Positions 7,217 through 13,377 of a stretch of DNA of 14,391 nt are shown in pieces (the stretch's first letter is position 1; each line of letters begins with the position of its first letter). The stretch is from JBGSUE01 sp041753515 (lineage in GTDB: Bacteria > Patescibacteriota > Microgenomatia > UBA10105 > UBA927), in the NCBI GenBank assembly GCA_041753515.1, contig JBGSUE010000034.1, positions 1 to 14,391 of the forward strand, in the 5' to 3' direction. The notes beneath the pieces are model-generated. The model saw only the letters and a program-made list of their open reading frames with translations, did not search any database and was not told the DNA's origin. A program made the translations under genes and the position numbers.

Positions 7217-7891
7217 TTATATTTTAAACAAATAGATATTTTTTAGAAACTCCGCAAATGTTTTCCAGCTTCGGGAGGACTCTCCGCCGTAGCGGGGGAG
7301 GTTTTTCATGGGGATTTCCAGGATCTTCCAGCCTCTTCGGTGGGCTTTGACCAGCATTTCCGCATCAATGAAGGAGTCGCGGTACGCAAGGTTAAGTGAG
7401 AGCATGGCTTGCCGTTTGAAAATTCTCGGGCTGCCGTTGATGTCCACAAGCGGCGTATGAAAGCGTATAGCCAGAATCAGTGAAAAAAATTTCGATACCA
7501 ATACCCGCATGATATTTTCCCGGTTGATCCGTTTTATCTTGACGATATCGAAGGCGCGGTTTTTCCACAGTACCGGCAGAACAGAAAGATCTATCTGACC
7601 GTCTGATGGCATATAACAAATGTATTCCCCCTGCGATTTCTCAAGCCCGGACAATACAGCGCTCCCGTATCCTTTGGTCGTTCGGATTGCTTGTGTATGT
7701 GTATATTTTTTTGCAAGCCCTGCCGTCACTTTTTCCGTACCGTCAGTTGAACCGTTTTCCACAAGGATGATTTCATACGGAGTTCTTAAATTTTGTATGG
7801 TTTTATATATTTGAATAAAAACCGGTTCGATAATATTCGCCTGGTTGTAGACTGGAAGGATGAGAGAGAGGGCAATTGGCTGGTGGTTCAT
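7217..7891 (-). CDS. GT2-family glycosyltransferase (DPM1/polyprenyl-phosphate type)
   Basis: 224-residue GT-A glycosyltransferase. The N terminus has the nucleotide-binding pattern LSLILPVYNQANIIEPV and ENGSTDGT (45-52). The metal-binding region reads PSDGQID (95-101), in which the first Asp of a classical DxD is replaced. A later segment (DINGSPRIFKRQAM, ... DSFIDAEMLVKAHRRGWKI) matches dolichyl-phosphate-mannose-synthase-like enzymes, which transfer a sugar to a polyprenyl phosphate. No clear C-terminal membrane domain is present; the weakly hydrophobic FFSLILAIRF may touch the membrane. The start ATG overlaps the transketolase C-half stop as ATGA, so it is translationally coupled. Operon context suggests synthesis of a surface glycan or glycolipid precursor; donor and acceptor are unknown. 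Confidence 0.9.
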   Translation of the reverse strand: MNHQPIALSLILPVYNQANIIEPVFIQIYKTIQNLRTPYEIILVENGSTDGTEKVTAGLAKKYTHTQAIRTTKGYGSAVLSGLEKSQGEYICYMPSDGQIDLSVLPVLWKNRAFDIVKIKRINRENIMRVLVSKFFSLILAIRFHTPLVDINGSPRIFKRQAMLSLNLAYRDSFIDAEMLVKAHRRGWKILEIPMKNLPRYGGESSRSWKTFAEFLKNIYLFKI

Positions 7892-7902
7892 GGTTGGTGG
7901 TT
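7877..7902 (-). repeat. Short imperfect direct repeat at the transketolase C / GT2 junction
   Basis: On the minus strand AACCACCAACCA (7902-7891) is followed after TG by AACCACCAGCCA (7888-7877), an 11-of-12 match at an offset of 14 nt. The first copy encodes the transketolase C terminus NHQP before its stop, and the second encodes the GT2 N terminus (M)NHQP in another frame. It looks like a small tandem duplication at the stop/start overlap. Confidence 0.6.
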
Positions 7903-8805
7903 TTTAGTATTGAATTCTTTAAGAATTTTTTTAGAAATGGCTGAAGGATCAAGACCTGCATATTTGCGCAGTGTTTCAAGTGTTCCGATTTTCCAGAGAA
8001 ATTCATCGGGCGTACCGAAGACGAGAGGTTTTTTGTCCGGTATATTTACCAGCATTTCCGAAACGATTGAACCAAGTCCGCCGATAGTCCCATGTTCTTC
8101 AACTGTTGCAAATAGCCAATGTTGTTTAGAAAGAATATTGAGTATTGTATGATCAAACGGTTTGAGAACCGGGATGCTCACGATCGTCGGCTTGATATCT
8201 TTTAAGAGCTGTGCAGTTTTAATGGCAATATTGACTCCAGCTCCGGTTCCCAGTAGTGCAACTCCTGACCCTTTTTTTACGATAAATGCCGATTGCAGTT
8301 TTTTTGGGAAATGGACATCCTCCTCCTCTTGTTTGGTTAGGCGGATATATGACGGAAATTTTTTATGAATTGCATCGGATAGGCACAGCGCCACTTCCTG
8401 ATTGTCTGCCGGAGAATAGATTCTCATATCCGGAATGAGCCGCATGAGGGCAATATCGTCGAGCGAATGGTGTGTGATGGAAGCAGTAGAATACGACAGG
8501 CCGGCACCGGTTCCCACGATGACAGAGGGGAGACGGTGCGACGCAAGGTCAATTTTGATCTGTTCGTATGTTTTGGCCGTGATAAATGATGCGATTGAGT
8601 AGCAGACAGGAATCCGGCCGGATAAAGAAAGACCAGCGGCAATACTGATCATGTTTTGCTCCGCGACTCCGGCATTCAGAAATTGTTTCGGGTACCTCTC
8701 ACGGAGGTCTTCAAAGACAGTAAATCCCAGATCCCCGGTCAGAAGGATAACCCGGGAATTTTTTTTGATGATATCTGTGAGTGATCTGATAAAAGCTTTT
8801 CTCAT
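7888..8805 (-). CDS. Transketolase C-terminal subunit (pyrimidine-binding and C-terminal domains)
   Basis: 305-residue protein equal to the second half of a transketolase. It contains the pyrimidine-binding domain with the catalytic Glu49 (NAGVAEQNMISIAAGLS), which activates thiamine diphosphate, and a loop SITHHSLDDIALMR (about 109-122) that matches the transketolase substrate-channel His region. Residues from about 185 form the C-terminal domain. With the adjacent N-half it should make an alpha2beta2 enzyme that moves two-carbon ketol units between sugar phosphates. Split transketolases are known in archaea and several bacteria. The start overlaps the N-half stop as ATGA, and the stop overlaps the GT2 start in the same way. 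Genes of this type also occur in surface-sugar clusters, so the substrate could be a dedicated one rather than central pentose phosphates. Confidence 0.93.
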   Translation of the reverse strand: MRKAFIRSLTDIIKKNSRVILLTGDLGFTVFEDLRERYPKQFLNAGVAEQNMISIAAGLSLSGRIPVCYSIASFITAKTYEQIKIDLASHRLPSVIVGTGAGLSYSTASITHHSLDDIALMRLIPDMRIYSPADNQEVALCLSDAIHKKFPSYIRLTKQEEEDVHFPKKLQSAFIVKKGSGVALLGTGAGVNIAIKTAQLLKDIKPTIVSIPVLKPFDHTILNILSKQHWLFATVEEHGTIGGLGSIVSEMLVNIPDKKPLVFGTPDEFLWKIGTLETLRKYAGLDPSAISKKILKEFNTKNHQP

Positions 8806-9569
8806 ATTTTTCTGATATCCTGCAGAGCCTGATTGTATTGTTTTTCATCCATCGGCCAGTAATGCCAGTCCACACTCCCTTTCATAAACGATACTCCATA
8901 ACCGGAGACAGTTTTTGCAATAATAGCTTTCGGTTTTTTTGACGATGTAATGAAAGCATTGATAAGCTCTTTGTGATTATGTCCATCGACTGTAATAGCA
9001 TTCCACCCGAAGGTTTTGAATTTTTTGGCAATCGGCTGGATGTCCAGAACATCTTTCGTTTTTCCGAATGCCTGGTTGCCGTTGTCGTCCACTATAACAG
9101 TGAGATTGCCGAGTTTGTGGTGGGCGGCAAACATAACTGCTTCCCAGCATGATCCTTCGTTGAGTTCCGCATCGGATACCAATATATATATATATTGGCC
9201 CGGCAACCCCAGCGCCAGTCCGCATCCCACAGGAAGGCCATGTCCCAATGAACCTGTTGTGAACTCCATACCGATTGCAGGGTTGTAATCCGGATGCACA
9301 CCTAATGCTCCGTTGTCCATACAATATGAAAAAAGTTGTTTTTTTGAAATATATTTTTTGAGATAGAGGGTGGCATACAGAGCTGCAGCTGCAGGGCCTT
9401 TTGATAAAATAAAACGGTCCTTATTTTTGAGTGTTTTAAAATACAGAACCGAGAGAATGTCTGCAACTGACAGGGCTGATGCAATGTGGCCGACGTGTGC
9501 ATTGTATGAAATATCGAGAATAAGTTTGCGGATAAGAAATGCTTTTTGAGAAAGAGCGTTTTTTCTCAT
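8802..9569 (-). CDS. Transketolase N-terminal subunit (thiamine-diphosphate-binding)
   Basis: 255-residue first half of a split transketolase. His28 (AHVGHIASALS) and TTGSLGHGLPVGCGLALG (from 104) match the cofactor pocket. The metal/diphosphate motif is SDAELNEGS (132-140) with Asn163 in DDNGNQ, 30 residues after Asp133; the usual GDGE is replaced by SDAE, but the metal-binding Asp and Asn remain. It is the first gene of a four-gene minus-strand operon and overlaps the next gene by 4 nt. The ATG lies 7 nt after TATAAT (9582-9577) with no Shine-Dalgarno site, suggesting a leaderless mRNA. A 20-bp AT-repeat palindrome lies inside the coding sequence just before the SDAE motif. Confidence 0.93.
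   Translation of the reverse strand: MRKNALSQKAFLIRKLILDISYNAHVGHIASALSVADILSVLYFKTLKNKDRFILSKGPAAAALYATLYLKKYISKKQLFSYCMDNGALGVHPDYNPAIGMEFTTGSLGHGLPVGCGLALGLPGQYIYILVSDAELNEGSCWEAVMFAAHHKLGNLTVIVDDNGNQAFGKTKDVLDIQPIAKKFKTFGWNAITVDGHNHKELINAFITSSKKPKAIIAKTVSGYGVSFMKGSVDWHYWPMDEKQYNQALQDIRKI
9179..9198. repeat. (AT)7 tract inside a 20-bp perfect palindrome
   Basis: Seven AT units (9182-9195) are flanked to give a perfect palindrome beginning CCAA and ending TTGG. It lies within the transketolase N-half coding sequence and encodes the YIYIL strand. Loss or gain of one AT unit would shift the frame before the cofactor motif. Confidence 0.8.
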
Positions 9570-9576
9570 GGTATTG

Positions 9577-9584
9577 ATTATAAT
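9577..9584. promoter_or_regulatory. Shared palindromic -10 box for the transketolase operon and the divergent methyltransferase
   Basis: ATTATAAT is its own reverse complement. On minus it gives TATAAT at 9582-9577, 7 nt before the ATG at 9569. On plus it gives TATAAT at 9579-9584, 10 nt before the ATG at 9595. The whole gap is 25 bp. No strong -35 hexamer is visible for either direction. This repeats the arrangement seen at 4844-4853. Confidence 0.6.
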
Positions 9585-9594
9585 ACATATATAT

Positions 9595-10494
9595 ATGAAA
9601 CAAACGATCTGTATTTTATGCGGTAATAATGATGCTGTGAGGGAACTATATCCGGCTACGTTCAGCGAAAAAGATTTGAATAGGGAAACGTATTCCGCCA
9701 GACGTCTGCCTGACCGTATTCATTACCGCATGGTGAAATGTGCCGGATGCGGATTGATATTTTCCAATCCGATCCTTCCTGCGGAAAAAATCGCCGGTCT
9801 TTATCACGAAAGCGTTTGTACGTACGATACACAGGTAGAATATATAACCACAACGTATGTAGATCTTTTTTCCAAGCTTCATGTTGCGAAGAACGCGAAA
9901 ATTTTGGAAGTCGGGTGCGGTAACGGTTTTTTCCTGAAAGCCCTGTTCGACCACGGCATAAAAAAAGTATATGGAGTAGAACCGGGGGAAGATATGGTCA
10001 ACAACGCACATATTTCCATACGGAAAAATATTAAAAAAGATATTTTCAGAAAAAACCAGTTTCCGGAAAAGTCGTTTGATACTGTTTGCTGTTTTCATAC
10101 GCTTGACCATCTGGCAGATCCGGTCCTTTTTGTGAAGGAAGCATACCGGATTCTCAAACCGGGCGGGTACGTGCTTGTGGTAGTACACGATACCGGGGGG
10201 CTGTCGGTGAAACTGTTCGGTGAAAAATCACCGATTTTTGATATTGAACATATCTATCTTTTTTCCAAAAAAACTATTGCGATGTTGTTTGAAAAATTCG
10301 GATTTACTACAGTTACGGCGGCAAGCCTGGTAAACAGATACCCGCTCTCTTATTGGGTCCGGATGGCGGGGATACCCGGAAGCGTGAAGCGTTTAGCGCT
10401 GAGCGTTTTGGGAAAAACAGGAATTGGAAACATCAACATATCTCTTGCCGGAGGGAATATGTATTATGTGGGCAGGAAAGATTCTGTCAGATGA
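9595..10494 (+). CDS. SAM-dependent methyltransferase with N-terminal zinc ribbon
   Basis: 299-residue protein. Cys6/Cys9 (CILCG) and Cys49/Cys52 (CAGCG) form an N-terminal zinc-binding knuckle, a feature of methyltransferases found in sugar and polysaccharide clusters. The class I core follows: motif I ILEVGCGNGFF (about 103-113), VYGVEPGEDM at strand 2, FDTVCCFHTLDHLADP, and ILKPGGYVLVVVHDTGG. I use the ATG at 9595; an in-frame ATG at 9568 would put coding sequence over the shared -10 box and add MVLIIIHIY, which no family member needs. It diverges from the transketolase operon and shares its promoter core, so it may belong to the same pathway, for example sugar methylation. Its last 8 bp overlap the 3' end of the convergent NRAMP-like gene. 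Confidence 0.9.
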   Translation: MKQTICILCGNNDAVRELYPATFSEKDLNRETYSARRLPDRIHYRMVKCAGCGLIFSNPILPAEKIAGLYHESVCTYDTQVEYITTTYVDLFSKLHVAKNAKILEVGCGNGFFLKALFDHGIKKVYGVEPGEDMVNNAHISIRKNIKKDIFRKNQFPEKSFDTVCCFHTLDHLADPVLFVKEAYRILKPGGYVLVVVHDTGGLSVKLFGEKSPIFDIEHIYLFSKKTIAMLFEKFGFTTVTAASLVNRYPLSYWVRMAGIPGSVKRLALSVLGKTGIGNINISLAGGNMYYVGRKDSVR

Positions 10495-11746
10495 TCATGT
10501 TGTATATCATCAGTATGGATGCAATGCCGATGAACGTGAATGTGGCCCAGCCGAAGATATTTTGCATTTTTGAGTTTACCCGCTGACCGACAACATCCGG
10601 ATTTGACGACAAGCGGATAACGATGGCGATGAGGGGAACGGAGAGTACTCCGTTGATGATGGCACTGTAGTAGAGAGCCTGCACAGGGTTGATGCCTGTC
10701 AGATTTAAGAGTGCTCCAAGGACGGTCGCTGCGGCGATGACAGCATAAAAAAGTTTTGCCTGAGGCATGTTTTTCCCCAATCCTTCCGGTCGGGATAGTG
10801 CTTCGCTGACTGCATACGCGATACTTCCGGCCAACACAGGTATGCTTTGCAGTCCTATCCCGATAATACCGAGCGTAAACAGCAGGAATGCAAAATTGCC
10901 TGCAATCGGTTTGAGTGCAAGTGCAACCTGCTGGGGTGTTTCAAGATCCGTTATTCCTGCCTTATGAAGCGTTGCCGCAGAAGTAAGCACAATGCAGAAG
11001 GTAATTACATTTGAGAATATCATGCCGAATTTGGTATCGTGTGCCATTTTCCGAAGCGACCGGATGTTGATATGCGGTTTTTTATTAAAATCAGCAATCT
11101 GTTTATGCTCAATTTCTTCTTCCACTTCCTCACTTGCCTGCCAGAAAAACAGAAAAGGAGATATCGTCGTTCCGATAAAACCGACCATTGTCATGAAATA
11201 GAGAGTAGAAAATTCAATATGCGGAATGAATGTGTATGTAATGACATCCTGCCAGTTTTGTTTCGTGAAAAATGCCGTAACCACATAGACAAGAAGAGTC
11301 ATGGAAAGATATCTGAGATATACGGAATATTTTTTGTATGGTATGAAAATTTCTAAACCGACAGTTACAAGCGTGACTATAAAAAGCCAGTAATAGTGGG
11401 ATAGTCCTATAACCATCTGAAGGCTTGCTGCCATCATACCCAGATCAGCTGCGATGTTTATAATAGTTGCTGTAGTCATGAGAAAAACGGCGGTATAGAG
11501 GTGTTTTGACGAGTAATATTTTTTTATTACCCCTGCCAGTCCCTTACCGGACATCATACCGATACGGCCGCACATTTCCTGGATGGAAATCATCATGGGA
11601 AGGAGAAAAAGGGTAAGCCAATTGAGACGGTATCCGAACTGTGCGCCGGCAATCGAATAGGTTGCAATGCCGGACGGGTCGTCATCCGCCGCACCGGTGA
11701 TAAACCCGGGCCCAAGGGATTTGAAGAATTTTTTTATTTTTCTCAT
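10487..11746 (-). CDS. NRAMP-like (SLC11-related) metal ion transporter with a divergent metal site
   Basis: 419-residue polytopic membrane protein with a run of about eleven hydrophobic segments. It begins KSLGPGFITGAADDDPSGIAT, the NRAMP helix-1 signature region, but the canonical DPGN is DPSG (23-26). In helix 6 the canonical A-x-x-M-P-H core is replaced by GTTISPFLFFWQASEEVEEE (TISP at 194-197), so the metal-binding Met is missing. NRAMP proteins move Mn2+ or Fe2+ with protons; related proteins lacking the Met include Mg2+ transporters. The substrate is therefore uncertain, and Mg2+ or another hard cation is possible. An acidic stretch (about 205-212) lies in the loop after helix 6. No Shine-Dalgarno site precedes the ATG; a possible TATACT at 11782-11777 would give a leader of about 24 nt. 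The 3' end overlaps the convergent methyltransferase by 8 bp. Confidence 0.88.
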   Translation of the reverse strand: MRKIKKFFKSLGPGFITGAADDDPSGIATYSIAGAQFGYRLNWLTLFLLPMMISIQEMCGRIGMMSGKGLAGVIKKYYSSKHLYTAVFLMTTATIINIAADLGMMAASLQMVIGLSHYYWLFIVTLVTVGLEIFIPYKKYSVYLRYLSMTLLVYVVTAFFTKQNWQDVITYTFIPHIEFSTLYFMTMVGFIGTTISPFLFFWQASEEVEEEIEHKQIADFNKKPHINIRSLRKMAHDTKFGMIFSNVITFCIVLTSAATLHKAGITDLETPQQVALALKPIAGNFAFLLFTLGIIGIGLQSIPVLAGSIAYAVSEALSRPEGLGKNMPQAKLFYAVIAAATVLGALLNLTGINPVQALYYSAIINGVLSVPLIAIVIRLSSNPDVVGQRVNSKMQNIFGWATFTFIGIASILMIYNMII

Positions 11747-11753
11747 ATATCCA

Positions 11754-11782
11754 TTGCAGACAATAAGTGTTGTGCTAGTATA
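11754..11782. promoter_or_regulatory. Putative divergent promoter region between the NRAMP-like and DUF218 genes
   Basis: On plus, TTGCAG (11754-11759) and TAGTAT (11776-11781) are 16 bp apart, and the DUF218 ATG is 6 nt after the -10. On minus, TATACT (11782-11777) overlaps the same bases and could drive the NRAMP-like gene. The overlap resembles the two shared -10 boxes elsewhere in the window, but the match is weaker and not fully palindromic. Confidence 0.4.
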
Positions 11783-11787
11783 GAGTC

Positions 11788-12330
11788 ATGAAATTCTGGC
11801 TGATGAATGATAACCCTCCTGAAAAAACCGACTGTTTGGTTGTCCTATCGTATGCAATTGAAAACCGCACCAGACCGACAAAGCCGACGCGGGAGATCAT
11901 AAAACTTGCCAAAAGATATCTTCAAAAAAATCCGGACGCAGCTGTGATTATGAGTACAGGGGACAATCAGGGTGTGGGGGTGACAAATGCAAAAGTTATG
12001 AAGAACTACGCTCTGTCTCTGGGAATACCTGCCGAAAAAATTATCGAAGAGGATTTATCAAAAACAACGGTAGAAAATCTTGTGCAAAGTCTTTCGATAA
12101 TTCAAAAAAATAAATTCCATCGTGTTACGCTAGTGCTGTATGATCTGCATGTCAGGCGCACTCTGGCAATTGCCGGAAAAATGGGACTCAAGGATATTTC
12201 CTGGGTGTCGGTATCATCTCCCGGCAGTCCGGCTTACGGAATTAAGAAATTTCAGACATTTTCAAGAGGATCAATCCTTATCTATGAAATGTTGGCGTAT
12301 ATATACAATAAGATACGTAAGGAAATATGA
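11788..12330 (+). CDS. DUF218 (YdcF/SanA/ElyC-type) protein
   Basis: 180-residue protein. The pattern fits DUF218: DCLVVLSYAIENR at the first strand, an Arg/Lys-rich helix ending in AKRYLQ, AAVIMSTGDNQGVGVTNAKVMKNYA (usually SGG...EA), LGIPAEKIIEEDLSKTTVENL, and a closing region with VSSPGSP. The family has an alpha/beta nucleotide-binding-like fold; characterised relatives influence cell-envelope integrity (SanA, ElyC), and YdcF binds S-adenosylmethionine. There is no signal peptide or membrane anchor here, so this is probably a cytosolic YdcF-like member rather than ElyC-like. The exact activity is unknown. The ATG is 6 nt after a -10-like TAGTAT with no Shine-Dalgarno site. Downstream, a 77-bp palindromic repeat separates it from the convergent lysozyme-like gene. 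Confidence 0.8.
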   Translation: MKFWLMNDNPPEKTDCLVVLSYAIENRTRPTKPTREIIKLAKRYLQKNPDAAVIMSTGDNQGVGVTNAKVMKNYALSLGIPAEKIIEEDLSKTTVENLVQSLSIIQKNKFHRVTLVLYDLHVRRTLAIAGKMGLKDISWVSVSSPGSPAYGIKKFQTFSRGSILIYEMLAYIYNKIRKEI

Positions 12331-12349
12331 TGTATATAATTCTAAAAAA

Positions 12350-12426
12350 GTCATCGCGAGCCAAGCGCAGCTTGGCGTGGCGATCCCGACGGGATTGCTT
12401 CGCCGTGGGAACGGTCTCGCAATGAC
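12350..12426. repeat. 77-bp palindromic intergenic repeat (REP/MITE-like), possible bidirectional terminator
   Basis: The ends are inverted repeats: GTCATCGCGAG (12350-12360) and CTCGCAATGAC (12416-12426), differing at one base. Inside are a perfect hairpin CCAAGC-GCA-GCTTGG (12361-12375) and a second near-perfect hairpin GCGATCCC-GAC-GGGATTGC (12380-12398). From memory, elements with GTCATTGCGAG...CTCGCAATGAC ends are scattered between genes in many bacterial genomes. A run of six A precedes it on plus, which would read as U on minus transcripts. I see no target-site duplication. Its place between two converging genes suggests it may stop transcription from both sides. Confidence 0.75.
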
Positions 12427-12434
12427 ACTGTTAT

Positions 12435-12971
12435 TTAGTTTCCGCAGTTAGGCCAGGCGCCGTATCCGTTTTGGGACATTTTAAATGCGGCGGTCCTGAT
12501 GGACTCTTCGGGATTGAAGCGGAGTGCCGGGTCATGGGGCATGTTCATTCGAAGCCTTACGGCAATCCAGGTAGACGGGGAAAACTGGAACAGTCCTGCA
12601 TAGTCGCCGTTTACGGCACTGACCCGAAGCCCGGATTCGCAGACTGCAACACTCCACAATTTCTGCCTATCAATGCTATAGAAATTTGCATAGTGCGTGA
12701 ACCAGTTGTCCAGTTGGCTACCAGTCACCGGGTACGGTGTGGGTTTTGGTGTAGGGGTGTTAGTGGGCGTGGGAGTGGGTTTTGGTGTAGGAGTTGGTGT
12801 TGGCGTTGGGGTGGGTGAGGGAGTCGTAAAAATTCCCATGACTTCTTCCTGAGTTTTGATGATAGGAGCAGGAGGGACAGTGCTGCCGGACCGATACAAC
12901 GCCCATACGGTTGATCCGGGAATAAGGAGAATTCCTGCAAATACCAGATATCTGCCCACTATCTGTTTCAT
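12435..12971 (-). CDS. Membrane-anchored, Pro/Thr-linker lysozyme-like (SLT/Rpf-type) protein
   Basis: 178-residue exported protein that should cleave or bind peptidoglycan. Residues about 8-25 are one membrane segment or uncleaved signal (YLVFAGILLIPGSTVWAL). Residues about 50-82 are a Pro/Thr repeat linker. The C-terminal 90 residues form a small lysozyme-like domain with the catalytic Glu112 in AVCESGLRVSAVNG and GLFQFSPSTW (126-135), a pattern shared by Rpf and SLT transglycosylases. Cys111 and Cys176 could form a disulfide. I start at the ATG at 12971, 9 nt after an extended -10 (TGATATAAT). An in-frame GTG at 12977 is only 3 nt after that box and would lie upstream of the expected transcript start. 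Likely roles are wall remodelling, growth or attack on neighbouring cells; the sequence does not decide between them. Confidence 0.88.
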   Translation of the reverse strand: MKQIVGRYLVFAGILLIPGSTVWALYRSGSTVPPAPIIKTQEEVMGIFTTPSPTPTPTPTPTPKPTPTPTNTPTPKPTPYPVTGSQLDNWFTHYANFYSIDRQKLWSVAVCESGLRVSAVNGDYAGLFQFSPSTWIAVRLRMNMPHDPALRFNPEESIRTAAFKMSQNGYGAWPNCGN

Positions 12972-12980
12972 GTACACCCG

Positions 12981-12989
12981 ATTATATCA
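12981..12989 (-). promoter_or_regulatory. Extended -10 promoter of the lysozyme-like gene, overlapping the msrA stop
   Basis: On the minus strand TGATATAAT (12989-12981) is a perfect extended -10 (TGnTATAAT). This explains why no -35 hexamer is found at normal distance. The TAA stop of msrA (12984-12982) is inside the -10. Start at usual spacing would fall at or just before the ATG at 12971. Confidence 0.65.
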
Positions 12990-13293
12990 GTTTATCCGAA
13001 TATTTTTCCCGGAGTGTATTGAGTTTCGGGTTTATGACGAGGCGGCAGTAGGGTTGGGAGATATTTTTCCGGTAATAATCCATATGATAGCTTTCTGCCG
13101 GATAAAATACCGAGAGCGGTTTGATTTCGGTTACTGCATTTGGATATTCCGACAGGATTTGTACGGCAATTTTTTTCTGTTTATCAGTGGAATAGAGTAT
13201 GACCGAACGGTATTGTGTGCCAATGTCATTCCCTTGGCGGTTGAGAGTGGTTGGATCGTGAAGATGAAAAAATATTTCCACAATATCCTGAAG
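12982..13293 (-). pseudogene. msrA: 3' part of msrA (peptide methionine sulfoxide reductase A), cut by an insertion sequence
   Basis: The 104 codons from LQDIVEIFFHLHDPTTLNRQ onward match the second half of MsrA: HDPTTLNRQGNDIGTQYRS, then VTEIKPLSVFYPAESYHMDYY and YCRLVINPKL. The first half, which holds the catalytic Cys in the G-C-F-W motif, is missing. The reading frame remains open upstream to an ATG at 13353, but the 20 residues it adds (13294-13353) come from the IS terminal repeat and show no MsrA similarity. Similarity begins exactly where the IS repeat ends. The missing 5' part should lie just to the right of this window. A shortened, inactive peptide could still be made, but reductase activity is not expected from this piece. 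It ends inside the promoter of the lysozyme-like gene. Confidence 0.9.
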
Positions 13294-13319
13294 GGTTATG
13301 ACACGGAAATTCTGTTGAT
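13294..13319 (+). repeat. Left terminal inverted repeat of the IS
   Basis: Matches the reverse complement of 14365-14390 at 23 of 26 positions: 13 identical bases, three mismatches (AAA against CTT), then ten identical bases. It begins exactly where MsrA similarity is lost. Confidence 0.9.
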
Positions 13320-13345
13320 GGTCAATTAATTTTTTCCAGTTAGAG

Positions 13346-13375
13346 CAAGACAAAATCCAGTATTCTTTGCATAAT
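13346..13375 (+). promoter_or_regulatory. Putative transposase promoter
   Basis: AAGACA (13346-13351) is 18 bp from CATAAT (13370-13375), each a partial match to the consensus. The -10 ends 8 nt before the transposase ATG, so the transcript may be leaderless or nearly so. The elements lie within the IS. Confidence 0.4.
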
Positions 13376-13377
13376 TC

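Noticed and set aside
9568..9594. In-frame ATG at 9568 as methyltransferase start
   Set aside because: It would place coding sequence over the shared -10 box and overlap the opposite gene's start. The ATG at 9595 directly precedes the CxxC motif.
9646..10188. Minus-strand open frame of 180 codons
   Set aside because: It is fully antisense to the zinc-ribbon methyltransferase, which has clear SAM motifs. No promoter or ribosome site was seen for it.
12737..12825. Possible tandem repeat or CRISPR-like array
   Set aside because: The repetition is at the level of Pro-Thr codons, without fixed repeat units or spacers.
12972..12977. GTG at 12977 as start of the lysozyme-like protein
   Set aside because: It is 3 nt after the -10 box and would lie upstream of the expected transcript start. 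The ATG at 12971 fits.
13294..13353. ATG at 13353 as the start of a complete 123-residue msrA
   Set aside because: The first 20 residues are encoded by the IS terminal repeat and the catalytic Cys region is absent, so this is a truncated gene with an accidental start.
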